Of a stretch of DNA of 64,000 nucleotides, positions 26,137 through 36,595 are shown piece after piece. A program made the position numbers and the translations under genes. This DNA comes from Thalassotalea psychrophila (GTDB lineage: Bacteria > Pseudomonadota > Gammaproteobacteria > Enterobacterales > Alteromonadaceae), in assembly GCF_031583595.1 (NCBI RefSeq), contig NZ_CP134145.1:372001-436000 (forward strand). Reading direction: 5' to 3'. Each line of letters begins with the position of its first letter. Positions within the stretch are counted from its first letter, which is position 1. Under the pieces are notes generated by a model. The model ran no database searches. It was given only the letters and a program-made list of their open reading frames with translations, and was not told the DNA's origin.

Positions 26137-26286
26137 TGTTTACATGATTAAAGCAAATTAGAATTAAATCTGTCTAGATGGTTCAATTACAAAAGGTGAA
26201 ATTGAGCGATGATGGATAAATCGTATTTTTTAGTGGTCAATAAAATGACCAAGAAAGATCAATACTCGATTCTCATTCAGCTTTAG
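26137..26286 (+). pseudogene. Broken copy of the yjbR 3' end (remnant 1)
   Basis: Aligns with the last 50 codons of yjbR at 23141-23536. LDGSITKGEIER is followed by a one-base frameshift, then MDKSYFLVVNKMTKKDQ and YSILIQL with a stop in the same place. There is no start and no 5' part. Same strand as the intact gene, lying between the M24 peptidase and BCCT genes. Confidence 0.85.
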
Positions 26287-26377
26287 CTTCATAAGTGGAA
26301 ATATTGCAGTGCCTACGTAGAATCATTCTTTCTTTACGTTTTTAATTTGGGTTAAGACGTCCATTACGTCATAAGAG

Positions 26378-27898
26378 TTAACTCTTTGTTAGTAAGCTTG
26401 GGTTTGCCAGCCACTTCCACAGACTTAAACTTGTAAGTAATATGATTACAGCTGCGGGTAAACCACCGAGATTAGAGAGCATTTTTATGCCATCAATTCC
26501 AACAAAACTCACCATCACCCATGCAACAATTCCGATAACACTGCCCCATATAATTTTTACCGACAAACTACTGGAATCTTCAGAGTCGGCAGTAAACCCC
26601 GAAGTACAAAGGTTGCCAATCGCATCTGTATTTGAATCTGCGGCTGTAACATAGGAAATAAAAGCGACAAAAACTAATAGCAATGTCATTAGTTCACTGA
26701 TTGGTAGCTGTTCAAATAGAAAATAAAGTAACCGTTCAAGCCCATGTTGATTTAACGTCGTATTCATAATCTCATTTTGGCTCATATCTAAGTGTATTGC
26801 GGTTCCAGAAAAAATAGAGATCCATGCTATGGCAAATAAGCTTGGAAATATTAAATTAATTTGAATAAATTCTCGGACAGTATACCCGCGGGAAATCCGC
26901 CCTAAAAACAGCGCACTAATTGGTGCCCAAGCAAACCATACGGCCCAGTAAAACACACTCCAATCTTGAGACCAATTGTCACCAGAATCCTTGCCAGTAA
27001 AAAGACTAAGATCAACGAAGTTACTTATATAATGACCTAGACTTTCACCTCCCATTGTCAATATGAATACGGAGGGACCAAATACAAAAACAAATATGCC
27101 CAAAAATATTAACAAGAGTGCATTATAGCCAGATAATTTAGCTATACCTTTTTGTAAGCCACTCGCGGTCGATAAAATAAAGGTAATGACAATTAAAGTA
27201 ATAACTACTGCTAGTGCTAAGGGGGTTGTTTTGAGATCAGTAAACGAACCCACACCACCTACTAAGGTTAACGCTCCTGTACCAAGAGATGATGCCATTC
27301 CCGTTACTAAGGCATAAAGCGCGATGGTATCGATAAATTGGCCTTGTTTTCCGATCACTTTAGTTCCCATTACTGGATAAAGCGAACTACTGATTGAAAA
27401 AGGCAACTTTAAGTTATAAAACGCTAAGGCAAACACCAAAGCTGGCACAGTGTAAATAGCGTAAGGGGTAAAGGACCAATGTAAAAACATTGCCGACATG
27501 GAAAATAAAGCTGCTTGAGGTGAGCCAGGAATCAATCCTGATGAAGAAGGGGGAATGTTTAAATGAAATATGGGTTCAGCAGTTGCCCAGAACAAAACAC
27601 CAACCGCGAGTGTTGTACATAACGTAATAGAAAACCATTTGGGTTTAGACAGCAGGGGGATGCTCTTTTCACCGCCTATTTTAATTCTGCCAAGCTTAGA
27701 AAAATATACGATAATTAATAATATTAATAAATAAAAACTGCCAAAGCTAAAAAGCCAAGAAAAATGAGTTAATACCTGATTATTCATGAGTTTAGTTGTA
27801 TCTAAAAAAAGCTTTAGATCAACAAAACTTAATACCACTGCAGATAGCAATACAATGAAAGTAGGCCAAAAGACGAAAGGCCTTATATTCGTGAACAT
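26378..27898 (-). CDS. BCCT family transporter (betaine/carnitine/choline type)
   Basis: A 506-residue inner-membrane carrier with about 12 hydrophobic segments. It shows the family motifs GVLFWATAEPIFHL and DWSVFYWAVWFAWAPISALFLGRISRGYTVREF, the signature tryptophan-rich helix. Such transporters import quaternary ammonium osmolytes with sodium or protons. The C-terminal tail after the last helix is short, so it probably lacks the osmosensory domain of BetP. The neighbouring genes do not identify the substrate. It stands alone on the minus strand between two broken yjbR copies. Confidence 0.92.
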   Translation of the reverse strand: MFTNIRPFVFWPTFIVLLSAVVLSFVDLKLFLDTTKLMNNQVLTHFSWLFSFGSFYLLILLIIVYFSKLGRIKIGGEKSIPLLSKPKWFSITLCTTLAVGVLFWATAEPIFHLNIPPSSSGLIPGSPQAALFSMSAMFLHWSFTPYAIYTVPALVFALAFYNLKLPFSISSSLYPVMGTKVIGKQGQFIDTIALYALVTGMASSLGTGALTLVGGVGSFTDLKTTPLALAVVITLIVITFILSTASGLQKGIAKLSGYNALLLIFLGIFVFVFGPSVFILTMGGESLGHYISNFVDLSLFTGKDSGDNWSQDWSVFYWAVWFAWAPISALFLGRISRGYTVREFIQINLIFPSLFAIAWISIFSGTAIHLDMSQNEIMNTTLNQHGLERLLYFLFEQLPISELMTLLLVFVAFISYVTAADSNTDAIGNLCTSGFTADSEDSSSLSVKIIWGSVIGIVAWVMVSFVGIDGIKMLSNLGGLPAAVIILLTSLSLWKWLANPSLLTKS

Positions 27899-28019
27899 TT
27901 TTCTATTTAGACCTTAATTCAATCAAAATTAACTAACCTGGATAGGTTGTTTATATAAAGTTGGTGCATTGTCATAATACAAAGCACAAGTAATTCATTG
28001 TATTACGAGTATACACGGA

Positions 28020-30008
28020 TTACCGAACTATTTGTTGGTCAAAGTCTTTTTCAAATACACAGGTTTTTTCGATATAAGCCTGCCATTTTACCCTGATGGC
28101 ATAATATTCAACGGTAGATGTCATTTCATACTGGCCTTTTAGTGATGTGATGACATCACCTTGCTCCATAGAAACATTAAAGTAAGACTTAGATTTAGCC
28201 GAGTTTGGTCTATTAGGGTGTATGCTTAATATTTGTTTAACGGTAAAATCTATTTTAGTTTCACATGACGGGTGAAAATAGCAACCATAATCAATATCCG
28301 TGGTAGTTAGTAGCGTTCCTGTCTTTTGATTGGCATCAATACTTTTAGTGGACTTTCCAGCCCGAATTTCTTCTCCGAGATATAAATCAGAACCACTAAC
28401 ATCAGCTAACGCTGGATTATTTGTAGGTATTAAGTGTTGTTTATTCGGTAGCATTAAACAACATTGTTCGAGTGCCAATGTTAGTTTATTCTTTATCGGA
28501 GTTGGCCAAATCAAAGGCCAATAATTATTTGAGATGGATACTCTTATTTTATGTCCTGCCGGTACTTGGTAGGCAATATGATGAAGCTGCAATTGGACAT
28601 TATAATATTGACCGACAGTTATTGGTTTTGGCTGTTGATCTGCAGAATGATGTTTGAGATTTAAGACGCAATAAGTGATTAACGTACTTTGCCCATTGGG
28701 GTGAATGTCACATAACCTAGCAATGACATTTGCATCGGTTTGATCTGACGCTACCGCAAGGGTTAATAATGGTTGGCCAACGATATTAAATGCGTCGTTT
28801 AAAGTGAGAGTGTCAAAACTGGCTGAGTTATTATCATCGAGTTGTTGGTTGCCGGGAAATTCACCGCTATAGCCTATGCCGACCATGAGTTTACCAGCCA
28901 TTTGTCCTGTAGAACCAGGGCTATCTATTTCAACTGTTGCTTGTTCAACTTGCGGTTTTGTCACTAACGTTGAATCTTCTAATAATAGGTGTTGATAGGA
29001 AATGGTCGACGATGGCCATTGTTGTTCGCTTTGCCAACGGCCTGTTCGATAACTATAATCTGTACATGGCTCAACAGAGTCCATCAAGTAGTAATGTAAT
29101 TTTGGTTCGGCCATAATATGATTTTCAATACCTTTAAGCCATTTATCCCACCAACGAACAGACTCTTTTACATAATCTATTTTAGGCCCAGGATAAGCAA
29201 TGTTAGGGTACTTGTGAGCCCATGGCCCAATTAAGCCTTTGCAGGGGCTCTGCAGGTTTTCTAATAAATCAAAAACACTATTTCGATAAGCATCAGCCCA
29301 GCCACTGATCGCATATACGGGAATTTTTATTTTGCTAAAATCTTCATTGACAGAACCGTGTCGCCAATATTGATTTTTACTCGACTCACTAAGCCACTTG
29401 TCAGCTAACAACGGCATATTATTTAAACGGTGTAACCATTGTTGTTTCCAGTTTTCGCCCACCAATCTGGGGTCTGGACATCGTGCTTGAGCATAAGCCC
29501 AAAAAAATGCAGCCCAATCTAAGTTGTCGTTTAATAAACAACCGCCAGCGTAATGAATGTCTTCGTTAAAACGATCGGTTGTTGAGCATATTGTAATAAT
29601 GGTTTTCAAAGCAGGAGGTTGGCGATAGGCGAGTTGTAATGAATTAAATCCACCCCAAGAAATACCAACCATACCAACATTGCCATCACACCAAACTTGT
29701 CTGCTGAGCCAATCAATGACTAATTCACCATCGGAAAGTTCTTGTTCGCTATATTCATCATCAAACAATCCATCAGATTCGCCAGTGCCTCTAATATCAA
29801 CACGGATACAGGCATAACCATGTTTTGCTGTTGCAGGCATCGTCAGTTCATCTCTAACCACGGTGCCGTCATTTTTTCGATAAGGTAGGTACTCCAATAT
29901 CGCGGGAACAGGATTTTGCTCAGCATTAACCGGTAACCAAGCGCGATATGCTAACTTTATGCCATTGGATAAATTAATAAAGTCATGATGAATTTCTCTG
30001 ATTTTCAT
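28020..30008 (-). CDS. CocE/NonD family serine hydrolase
   Basis: A 662-residue alpha/beta hydrolase of the X-Pro dipeptidyl-peptidase S15 / cocaine esterase class. The nucleophile elbow VGISWGGFNSLQLAYRQ lies near residue 110-126. A likely Asp in ISGWADAYRNSVFD and His in GPWAHKYPN are seen, with the cap between. The C-terminal third is the jelly-roll X-Pro_dipeptidyl C domain. No signal peptide is seen, so it is probably cytoplasmic. The natural substrate (a peptide amide or an ester) is unknown. A TTG at 30017 precedes the ATG at 30008, and neither has a strong ribosome-binding site. Confidence 0.9.
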   Translation of the reverse strand: MKIREIHHDFINLSNGIKLAYRAWLPVNAEQNPVPAILEYLPYRKNDGTVVRDELTMPATAKHGYACIRVDIRGTGESDGLFDDEYSEQELSDGELVIDWLSRQVWCDGNVGMVGISWGGFNSLQLAYRQPPALKTIITICSTTDRFNEDIHYAGGCLLNDNLDWAAFFWAYAQARCPDPRLVGENWKQQWLHRLNNMPLLADKWLSESSKNQYWRHGSVNEDFSKIKIPVYAISGWADAYRNSVFDLLENLQSPCKGLIGPWAHKYPNIAYPGPKIDYVKESVRWWDKWLKGIENHIMAEPKLHYYLMDSVEPCTDYSYRTGRWQSEQQWPSSTISYQHLLLEDSTLVTKPQVEQATVEIDSPGSTGQMAGKLMVGIGYSGEFPGNQQLDDNNSASFDTLTLNDAFNIVGQPLLTLAVASDQTDANVIARLCDIHPNGQSTLITYCVLNLKHHSADQQPKPITVGQYYNVQLQLHHIAYQVPAGHKIRVSISNNYWPLIWPTPIKNKLTLALEQCCLMLPNKQHLIPTNNPALADVSGSDLYLGEEIRAGKSTKSIDANQKTGTLLTTTDIDYGCYFHPSCETKIDFTVKQILSIHPNRPNSAKSKSYFNVSMEQGDVITSLKGQYEMTSTVEYYAIRVKWQAYIEKTCVFEKDFDQQIVR

Positions 30009-30077
30009 ATAGTTCAAACTTTAGGTTGTGAAGTTAATAGTCGACCGCATATTTCAATATAAACGAAAAGCTTGCTC

Positions 30078-30194
30078 TATGAACATGGTAAGTTTAATGG
30101 TCCACCATTTGTTTTACAGATCTATAATTCATATTTATTGCTGGTTAGTAAAAAGATCAAGAAAGATCATCAGTCAATTTTAACCCACTTATGA
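30078..30194 (+). pseudogene. Broken copy of the yjbR 3' end (remnant 2)
   Basis: Reads NGPPFVLQIYNSYLLLVSKK and then IKKDHQSILTHL with a stop, matching the C-terminus of YjbR (DNSYNLVVSKMTKKDQASILLHL) with an internal deletion. No start is present. Same strand and same gene end as remnant 1, but more diverged. It lies between the CocE/NonD hydrolase and ggt. Confidence 0.8.
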
Positions 30195-30489
30195 AATAAA
30201 GCTAATTTATGTAATTTCAAATAATTTAAAATAGGGTAGTGTTAAAGTTCACTAATTATCTACATAAAAGTAAAGTTTATGGTATTTACAACTTCATGTA
30301 TCTAGTTTTTATATACAATAATAAATAGCAATGTTAGGTTAAATTGATTAAAAAAAGTAATAATAAAAACTACGGCATATGCTCACATAAAGGTGAGATA
30401 TTTCCCTTTTCAATTAATGCTCATTGTTAGTGTTTGCATCAACAGTTAAGTTGAAAAAAATGACTAGTCAGTTTTACATGGATATATAA
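30195..30489. other. Promoter region of ggt
   Basis: AT-rich stretch without a gene. It should hold the ggt promoter, but no convincing -35/-10 pair was picked out by eye. Confidence 0.4.
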
Positions 30490-30492
30490 GTG

Positions 30493-32163
30493 ATGAAAAT
30501 GAAGCTCAATGTATTAATCAGTTTACTCATTAGTATTAGTTTAAATATTTCCAGTGTACTTGCTCTGGAAAATACTCAGGCTGCAGTTGCTATGCCTGAT
30601 AGTTATAGTGCCAATGTAGCCGTTGATGTGTTGCAACGTGGTGGTAATGCAATTGATGCGGCAATAGCTGCGCAATTTGTATTAGCGGTAACGTTGCCTG
30701 AAGCAGGTAACGTAGGTGGTGGCGGTTTTATGACTATTTATAAAGATGGTCAAGCCGATTTTTTAGATTATCGTGAAGTGGCCCCATTAAAAGCACACCG
30801 AGATATGTATTTAGATGACTCCGGTAATGTCATTGAGAATAAGTCATTATATGGAATTTTATCATCAGGTGTTCCTGGAACCGTTGATGGTATGTGGCAA
30901 GCTCACAAAAAATATGGCTCTAAACCTTGGCAAGAGTTGTTGGCACCCGCAATAAAATTTGCTGAGCAAGGTTTTATTGTTCATCCTGAAATGGTCAAAA
31001 ATATACAGTGGCGAATAAACAGTTTTAATAAAGAGGGGGTGAAGGTAAATTTTGCCCAGTACTTTGCTAATGCAAAAGCAGGGGAAATATTTAAGCAACC
31101 AGAACTCGCTGCAACGTTAAAACGTATTTCAGAAAAAGGTCGAGATGGTTTCTACAAAGGAGAAACGGCAAAAATAATTAGTCAATTTATGCTCAAGCAT
31201 GGTGGCATAATTGGTATGCCAGATTTAGCCGAGTATAAAGCTATTTGGCGCACCCCCATCCAACAATCATGGCGTGAGTACCAAGTTATCACGGCACCAC
31301 CACCAAGCTCTGGTGGTATTGCTATTTTACAATGGTTAAAAATGTATGACTTGGTAAAGCCTCAATCAACAATATTAGAGCATAATTCAGTTCAATATAT
31401 GCACTTGTTAGCAGAAATTGGCAAACGAGTATTTGCCGACAGAGCTGAATATATTGGTGACCCAGATTTTGTCAGCGTCGCGCAGGCGCAACTTGTTGAT
31501 GATAAATATATAGCAATGCGTGCTGAAGGGATCAGACCAAATGTGGTATCTGATTCTGAAAGCATAGAACCTGGCTTAAAAGAAAGTGAAGATACAACTC
31601 ACTTTTCTATTGTTGATAAATGGGGTAACGCCGTCTCAAATACCACTACAATTAACTATACCTTTGGTAGTGGCGTTATAGTTGAGGGGGCAGGTTTTAT
31701 CTTAAATGATGAAATGGATGATTTTAGCGTAAAAGCTGGTGTTGCTAATGTTTATGGCGCAATTGGTGGACAAGCTAATGAAATACAACCAAATAAACGA
31801 ATGGTTTCATCAATGACACCAACCATTTTATTAAAAAATAATGAAGTGCAAGTAGTAACTGGCTCACCCGGAGGTACAACAATCATTACTTCGGTTTATC
31901 AGTCTATTTTAAATGTTGTAGAGTTTGGTATGAGTGCTGAGCAAGCGGTTAACACACCAAGATTTCACCATCAACTTTGGCCTAAAAACGAAATTCGTTA
32001 TTACTCAGGAATAAATGCCAGTACATTAGCCGAGTTGCAAAAGTTAGGTTACAACTTTAAGCAAAGTAATTTTGGTGATGTTCAACTTATATCTAGAAAA
32101 AATGGTGTATTAGCAGCTGCGTCTGAAACTAACGGTAGAGGTAAATCGATAGTCATTAATTAG
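30493..32163 (+). CDS. ggt: Gamma-glutamyltranspeptidase
   Basis: A 556-residue periplasmic enzyme that cleaves glutathione and other gamma-glutamyl compounds. A signal peptide (KLNVLISLLISISLNISSVLA) is followed by the large-subunit motifs GGNAIDAAIAAQFVLAV, PEAGNVGGGGFM and DYREVAP. The self-cleavage site and nucleophile Thr lie in EDTTHFSIVD near residue 368, and the small subunit has VTGSPGGTTIITSVYQ. It looks complete and active. GTG 30490 precedes ATG 30493; the ATG is the more likely start. Confidence 0.96.
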   Translation: MKMKLNVLISLLISISLNISSVLALENTQAAVAMPDSYSANVAVDVLQRGGNAIDAAIAAQFVLAVTLPEAGNVGGGGFMTIYKDGQADFLDYREVAPLKAHRDMYLDDSGNVIENKSLYGILSSGVPGTVDGMWQAHKKYGSKPWQELLAPAIKFAEQGFIVHPEMVKNIQWRINSFNKEGVKVNFAQYFANAKAGEIFKQPELAATLKRISEKGRDGFYKGETAKIISQFMLKHGGIIGMPDLAEYKAIWRTPIQQSWREYQVITAPPPSSGGIAILQWLKMYDLVKPQSTILEHNSVQYMHLLAEIGKRVFADRAEYIGDPDFVSVAQAQLVDDKYIAMRAEGIRPNVVSDSESIEPGLKESEDTTHFSIVDKWGNAVSNTTTINYTFGSGVIVEGAGFILNDEMDDFSVKAGVANVYGAIGGQANEIQPNKRMVSSMTPTILLKNNEVQVVTGSPGGTTIITSVYQSILNVVEFGMSAEQAVNTPRFHHQLWPKNEIRYYSGINASTLAELQKLGYNFKQSNFGDVQLISRKNGVLAAASETNGRGKSIVIN

Positions 32164-32310
32164 TGCCCTAAGTAATAATGTAGGGGGGATATTATTGCTC
32201 CGATTTTTCCTACCAACTAATCGTTACTGTTGCTGAAATTTGAATTTCATATAACCGACATTCTGAAGAAGTGATAAACTATACCTAATTAACGATTTTA
32301 GAGATAAAAA

Positions 32311-33195
32311 ATGCCTTGGATACAATTGCGCTTAGCCGCAAATGAAGAAACCGCTGAAAAGTACAGTGATTGGTTAATGGCTTGTGGCTCACAAGCAGTA
32401 ACATTTATAGATGCGCAAGACACACCTATATATGAACCTTTACCAGGTGATGAAGTGATTTATTGGAATAATACTGTAGTTATGGGGCTATTTGATGCCA
32501 GCCATGACATGGATAAGGCTATTACTTATTTAAAAAGTATCCATCCAGATAAAGAAGCGATGCAATATAAACTTGAGCAACTCGAAGATAAAGATTGGGA
32601 ACGAGAATGGATGGATAATTTCCATCCGATGAAATTTGGCCAACGTTTGTGGATCTGCCCAAGCTGGCGTGATGTACCAGAGCCTGATGCTGTAAATGTA
32701 ATGCTTGACCCTGGTCTAGCATTTGGTACTGGCACCCATCCAACAACAGCATTATGTTTAACTTGGCTAGATTCTTTAGATTTAACCGACAAAGTAGTTG
32801 TCGATTTTGGTTGTGGCTCAGGAATATTATCATTAGCGGCATTAAAGCTTGGTGCTAAAAAAGTTATTGGTATCGATATTGACCCACAAGCACTACAAGC
32901 AAGTTTAGCCAATGCTCAGCGTAACGGTGTTGAAGACAGGCTAGAGTTATTTTTACCTAAAGACCAACCAACATTAAAAGCTGATGTAGTGGTGGCTAAT
33001 ATTTTAGCTGGACCACTTAGAGAATTAGCGCCTGTTATTATGGGATATGTTGCTAAAGATGGCTTAGTGGCTTTATCTGGAATACTTGAAGAGCAGGGTA
33101 ATGAGCTGCAAGGTATTTACAGCCAATGGTGCACAATGGATCCAATAACTGTACAAGAGGAATGGGTACGTTTATCTGGTGTTTGTAACAGGTAA
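32311..33195 (+). CDS. prmA: Ribosomal protein L11 methyltransferase
   Basis: A 294-residue SAM-dependent enzyme that trimethylates ribosomal protein L11. It has the N-terminal [22 protein letters not shown], the conserved [30 protein letters not shown], the SAM motif [20 protein letters not shown] and [12 protein letters not shown]. It is the normal length for the family. It precedes dusB-fis as in other gammaproteobacteria, with a terminator-like hairpin between. Confidence 0.97.
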   Translation: MPWIQLRLAANEETAEKYSDWLMACGSQAVTFIDAQDTPIYEPLPGDEVIYWNNTVVMGLFDASHDMDKAITYLKSIHPDKEAMQYKLEQLEDKDWEREWMDNFHPMKFGQRLWICPSWRDVPEPDAVNVMLDPGLAFGTGTHPTTALCLTWLDSLDLTDKVVVDFGCGSGILSLAALKLGAKKVIGIDIDPQALQASLANAQRNGVEDRLELFLPKDQPTLKADVVVANILAGPLRELAPVIMGYVAKDGLVALSGILEEQGNELQGIYSQWCTMDPITVQEEWVRLSGVCNR

Positions 33196-33218
33196 TTAGC
33201 ATCTATTTAATTCGTATC

Positions 33219-33257
33219 AAAAAAGGCGTTGAATAATTCTTATTTAGCGCCTTTTTT
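33219..33257 (+). terminator. Terminator after prmA
   Basis: A hairpin AAAGGCG...CGCCTTT whose inner arms also pair (with two G-T pairs), followed by seven T. It separates prmA from dusB-fis. Confidence 0.75.
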
Positions 33258-33397
33258 TGTGCCATATGTGATTCAAAAAAAAGTCAATATAAAAAAATAC
33301 GAAAAAATACAAAATTGTTCAATTTATATGCTTTTCTTTATCAGAAAAAACACGTAAACTTAGCGCCCTTTTAAGCAGTAGCTCAAAAAAGCATCAC

Positions 33398-34363
33398 GTG
33401 AAAATAGGTTCTTATCAGTTAAACAATAATGTGATCCTTGCTCCAATGGCAGGAATTACAGACCAACCCTTCAGGCAGCTATGTTGTCAACTAGGTGCGG
33501 GTATGGCTGTGTCTGAGATGATGTCTTCCAATCCTAAGGTTTGGAATTCAGGTAAATCGAAGTTAAGACTTGAACATAGTGATGAAGCTGGTATTCGTTC
33601 GGTACAAATCGCAGGATCTGATCCAGACGAAATGGCTTTTGCAGCTAAGGTTAATGCAGAACACGGCGCTCAAATTATTGATATCAATATGGGCTGTCCT
33701 GCAAAAAAAGTAAATAAAAAGCTCGCGGGTTCGGCGTTATTAAAGGTGCCAGAGCAAGTTGAGCAAATAGTAAAATCGGTTGTCGCTGCTGTAGCGATAC
33801 CGGTAACACTGAAAATTCGAACTGGTTGGTGTGAAAATACCAGAAACGGTATCGAAATAGCAAAAATCGCTGAAGCAAATGGAATTCAGGCGTTAGCTGT
33901 ACATGGCCGTACTCGATGTGACTTTTATAAAGGTAATGCTGAGTACGATACAATAAAGGCAATTAAAAGTGCTGTAAATATCCCTGTTATTGCTAACGGT
34001 GATGTTAATAGCCCAGAAAAAGCTAAGCAGGTATTAGAATATACCAATGCTGATGCAATAATGATTGGCCGTGCAGCACAAGGTCGTCCATGGATTTTTA
34101 GAGAGATTAATCACTTTTTAAAAACCGGAGAGCATTTAGCACCTCCAACCGTGGCAGAGATCAGAGCTATATTAATGGCTCATGTGCAAGAACTGCACAA
34201 ATTTTATGGTGAATTTATGGGCGTAAGGATTGCTCGTAAACACGTATCTTGGTACATGCAAACGCTAGACCAAGGAAAACAATTTCGTTCCATATTTAAT
34301 GGTCTCGAGCAGCCTTTAGAGCAGCTTGAATCGTTAAATATATTTTTTGATAAATTAACTTAG
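33398..34363 (+). CDS. dusB: tRNA-dihydrouridine synthase B
   Basis: A 321-residue FMN enzyme that reduces uridine in the tRNA D loop; exactly the length of E. coli DusB. It shows the N-terminal [43 protein letters not shown] with the catalytic Cys, [11 protein letters not shown] and [12 protein letters not shown]. The start is GTG at 33398, giving VKIGSYQ in line with the family, with only weak ribosome-binding sequence. It is followed after 16 bases by fis, the conserved pair. Confidence 0.97.
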   Translation: MKIGSYQLNNNVILAPMAGITDQPFRQLCCQLGAGMAVSEMMSSNPKVWNSGKSKLRLEHSDEAGIRSVQIAGSDPDEMAFAAKVNAEHGAQIIDINMGCPAKKVNKKLAGSALLKVPEQVEQIVKSVVAAVAIPVTLKIRTGWCENTRNGIEIAKIAEANGIQALAVHGRTRCDFYKGNAEYDTIKAIKSAVNIPVIANGDVNSPEKAKQVLEYTNADAIMIGRAAQGRPWIFREINHFLKTGEHLAPPTVAEIRAILMAHVQELHKFYGEFMGVRIARKHVSWYMQTLDQGKQFRSIFNGLEQPLEQLESLNIFFDKLT

Positions 34364-34379
34364 AAAGAGTCTGAACTTT

Positions 34380-34667
34380 ATGTTTGAACAAAATATTACT
34401 TCTCCATTTGTTATCGGTGACCTACAAACTCAGACAAAGGCATCACCTTTACGTACCCAAGCTAAAGTAGCAATTAAAAACTACTTATCACAATTAAACG
34501 GCAACGATGTTGATGACATGTATGACCTTGTATTATCAGAAATCGAAGCTCCAATGCTTGAAGAGGTAATGCAATATACTCGTGGTAATCAAACCCGAGC
34601 GGCAAACTTATTAGGTATCAATCGTGGTACATTACGTAAGAAGCTTAAAAAATACGGCATGAACTAA
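34380..34667 (+). CDS. fis: DNA-binding protein Fis
   Basis: A 95-residue nucleoid protein that bends DNA and activates rRNA promoters. The C-terminal half, [20 protein letters not shown] and [16 protein letters not shown], is nearly the enterobacterial sequence and holds the helix-turn-helix. The N-terminal part is shorter and divergent, as in other Alteromonadales. Co-transcribed with dusB, with a good terminator downstream. Two rRNA operons, likely Fis targets, lie 5 kb away. Confidence 0.97.
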   Translation: MFEQNITSPFVIGDLQTQTKASPLRTQAKVAIKNYLSQLNGNDVDDMYDLVLSEIEAPMLEEVMQYTRGNQTRAANLLGINRGTLRKKLKKYGMN

Positions 34668-34689
34668 AAACACGCAGGTTCGCCTGCTA

Positions 34690-34714
34690 TAAAGCACCTT
34701 CGGGTGCTTTTTTT
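34690..34714 (+). terminator. Terminator of dusB-fis
   Basis: An AAAGCACC-TTCG-GGTGCTTT hairpin followed by a T run. A smaller hairpin (GCAGG/CCTGC type) lies just before it. Confidence 0.85.
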
Positions 34715-34888
34715 AATTCAGGGAAGAATTAACTTAGAATTGCCATGGATGGATACAGTTTTGTTATAGGGATATAATTATACCCGACAGGCAGGACGCC
34801 TTTTAAGGGTACTTGTTTTATGGGCTTATAATTTCACCATAAAATATAACTTTAAATTAAAATTAAGCATACAAGGTAAAGAAAAACT

Positions 34889-36475
34889 ATGGATACTCCA
34901 CGCCCTATTAGACGCGCTCTACTAAGTGTTTCTGACAAAACCGGCATTGTTGAGTTCGCTCAAGCATTATCGGCACAAGGTGTAGATCTTTTATCTACCG
35001 GTGGTACAGCTAAATTATTAGCAGAAAATAACATCCCTGTTACTGAGGTTTCAGATTACACAGGTCATCCAGAAATTATGGACGGACGTGTAAAAACTCT
35101 TCACCCTAAAGTACACGGTGGCATTCTGGCTCGTCGTGATATGGATGAAGCAGTAATGGCTGAAAACAATATTCAAGCAATCGATATTGTTGTAGTTAAC
35201 CTTTACCCATTTGCAAATACTGTTGCCAATGAAGATTGTTCATTAGAAGATGCGATTGAGAATATCGATATTGGCGGACCAACTATGGTTCGTGCCGCGG
35301 CAAAAAATCATAAAGATGTAACGATTGTTGTGAACGCATCAGACTATGACCGTGTTCTAGCTGAAATGGCTGATAACAACGGTTCATTAACGTATAAAAC
35401 TCGTTTTGACTTAGCAATTGCTGCTTATGAACACACTGCTAGTTACGACGGTATGATCGCAAATTACTTTGGTAAAATGCTTCCGGCTTACAATGATAAA
35501 GAACAAAGCGTTAGCAAGTTCCCACGCACATTCAACAGCCAGTACATTAAAAAGCAAGATTTACGTTACGGTGAAAACTCTCATCAAGACGCTGCTTTTT
35601 ATGTTGAAGCACAGCCTGAAGAAGCATCTGTTTCTACTGCTACGCAAATTCAAGGTAAAGCATTATCTTATAACAACATTGCCGATACTGACTCTGCATT
35701 AGAATGTGTTAAAGAGTTTAAGCAACCTGCCTGTGTAATCGTTAAACATGCAAACCCTTGTGGCGTTGCTTTAGGCGATAACATTTTAGGCGCTTATGAG
35801 AAAGCGTTTAAAACAGATCCTACTTCAGCGTTTGGTGGCATTATTGCTTTTAACCGTGAACTAGATGCTGATACTGCAGAAGCTATTGTTTCTCGTCAGT
35901 TCGTTGAAGTAATTATTGCACCAAGTATTTCTGCTGCTGCCGCACAAATTGTTGCCGCTAAGCCAAACGTTCGTTTATTAGAATGTGGCCAATGGTCAAC
36001 CAAAACTACTGGTTTAGAACAGAAACGTGTTAACGGCGGTCTATTAGTTCAAGATCGTGACAACGGCATGGTTGGTTTAGATGACTTAACAGTTGTAACT
36101 AAGCGTCAACCTTCTGAACAAGAAATGAGTGATTTATTATTCTGTTGGAAAGTTGCTAAGTTCGTTAAGTCGAATGCCATTGTTTATGTTAAAAATGATA
36201 TGACTATTGGTGTTGGCGCAGGTCAAATGAGCCGCGTATATTCTGCTAAAGTTGCAGGTATTAAAGCTGCCGATGAAGGTTTAGAGGTAGCGGGTTCAGT
36301 TATGGCATCTGATGCATTCTTCCCATTCCGTGATGGTTTAGATGCAGCTGCTGAAGCAGGTATTACAGCAGTAATCCAACCTGGTGGTTCTATGCGTGAT
36401 AACGAAGTTATTGCTGCAGCTGATGAACATGGCATTGCTATGGTATTCACTGGCATGCGTCACTTCCGTCACTAA
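34889..36475 (+). CDS. purH: Bifunctional AICAR formyltransferase / IMP cyclohydrolase
   Basis: A 528-residue enzyme for the last two steps of IMP synthesis. The N-terminal cyclohydrolase has [31 protein letters not shown] and [17 protein letters not shown]. The C-terminal formyltransferase has [47 protein letters not shown] and [11 protein letters not shown]. Complete. It precedes purD with a methyltransferase-like gene between, an insertion in the usual purH-purD pair. No purine repressor site was recognised upstream. Confidence 0.97.
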   Translation: MDTPRPIRRALLSVSDKTGIVEFAQALSAQGVDLLSTGGTAKLLAENNIPVTEVSDYTGHPEIMDGRVKTLHPKVHGGILARRDMDEAVMAENNIQAIDIVVVNLYPFANTVANEDCSLEDAIENIDIGGPTMVRAAAKNHKDVTIVVNASDYDRVLAEMADNNGSLTYKTRFDLAIAAYEHTASYDGMIANYFGKMLPAYNDKEQSVSKFPRTFNSQYIKKQDLRYGENSHQDAAFYVEAQPEEASVSTATQIQGKALSYNNIADTDSALECVKEFKQPACVIVKHANPCGVALGDNILGAYEKAFKTDPTSAFGGIIAFNRELDADTAEAIVSRQFVEVIIAPSISAAAAQIVAAKPNVRLLECGQWSTKTTGLEQKRVNGGLLVQDRDNGMVGLDDLTVVTKRQPSEQEMSDLLFCWKVAKFVKSNAIVYVKNDMTIGVGAGQMSRVYSAKVAGIKAADEGLEVAGSVMASDAFFPFRDGLDAAAEAGITAVIQPGGSMRDNEVIAAADEHGIAMVFTGMRHFRH

Positions 36476-36481
36476 TAATCC

Positions 36482-36513
36482 AAAACAAGAGCAAATTTAT
36501 TTGCTCTTGTTTT
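36482..36513 (+). terminator. Terminator after purH
   Basis: A perfect hairpin ACAAGAGCAAA / TTTGCTCTTGT flanked by A and T runs. It can act in both directions and should separate purH from the next gene. Confidence 0.8.
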
Positions 36514-36595
36514 GTTAGAAAATATTTTTACTATCCCTTAATATGATTATTTCTGCTATAACATATCTAGCAAAATAATCTTAAGGGATATAATA

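Noticed and set aside
34722..34888. PurR operator or riboswitch before purH
   Set aside because: No palindromic purine box or riboswitch core was recognised.
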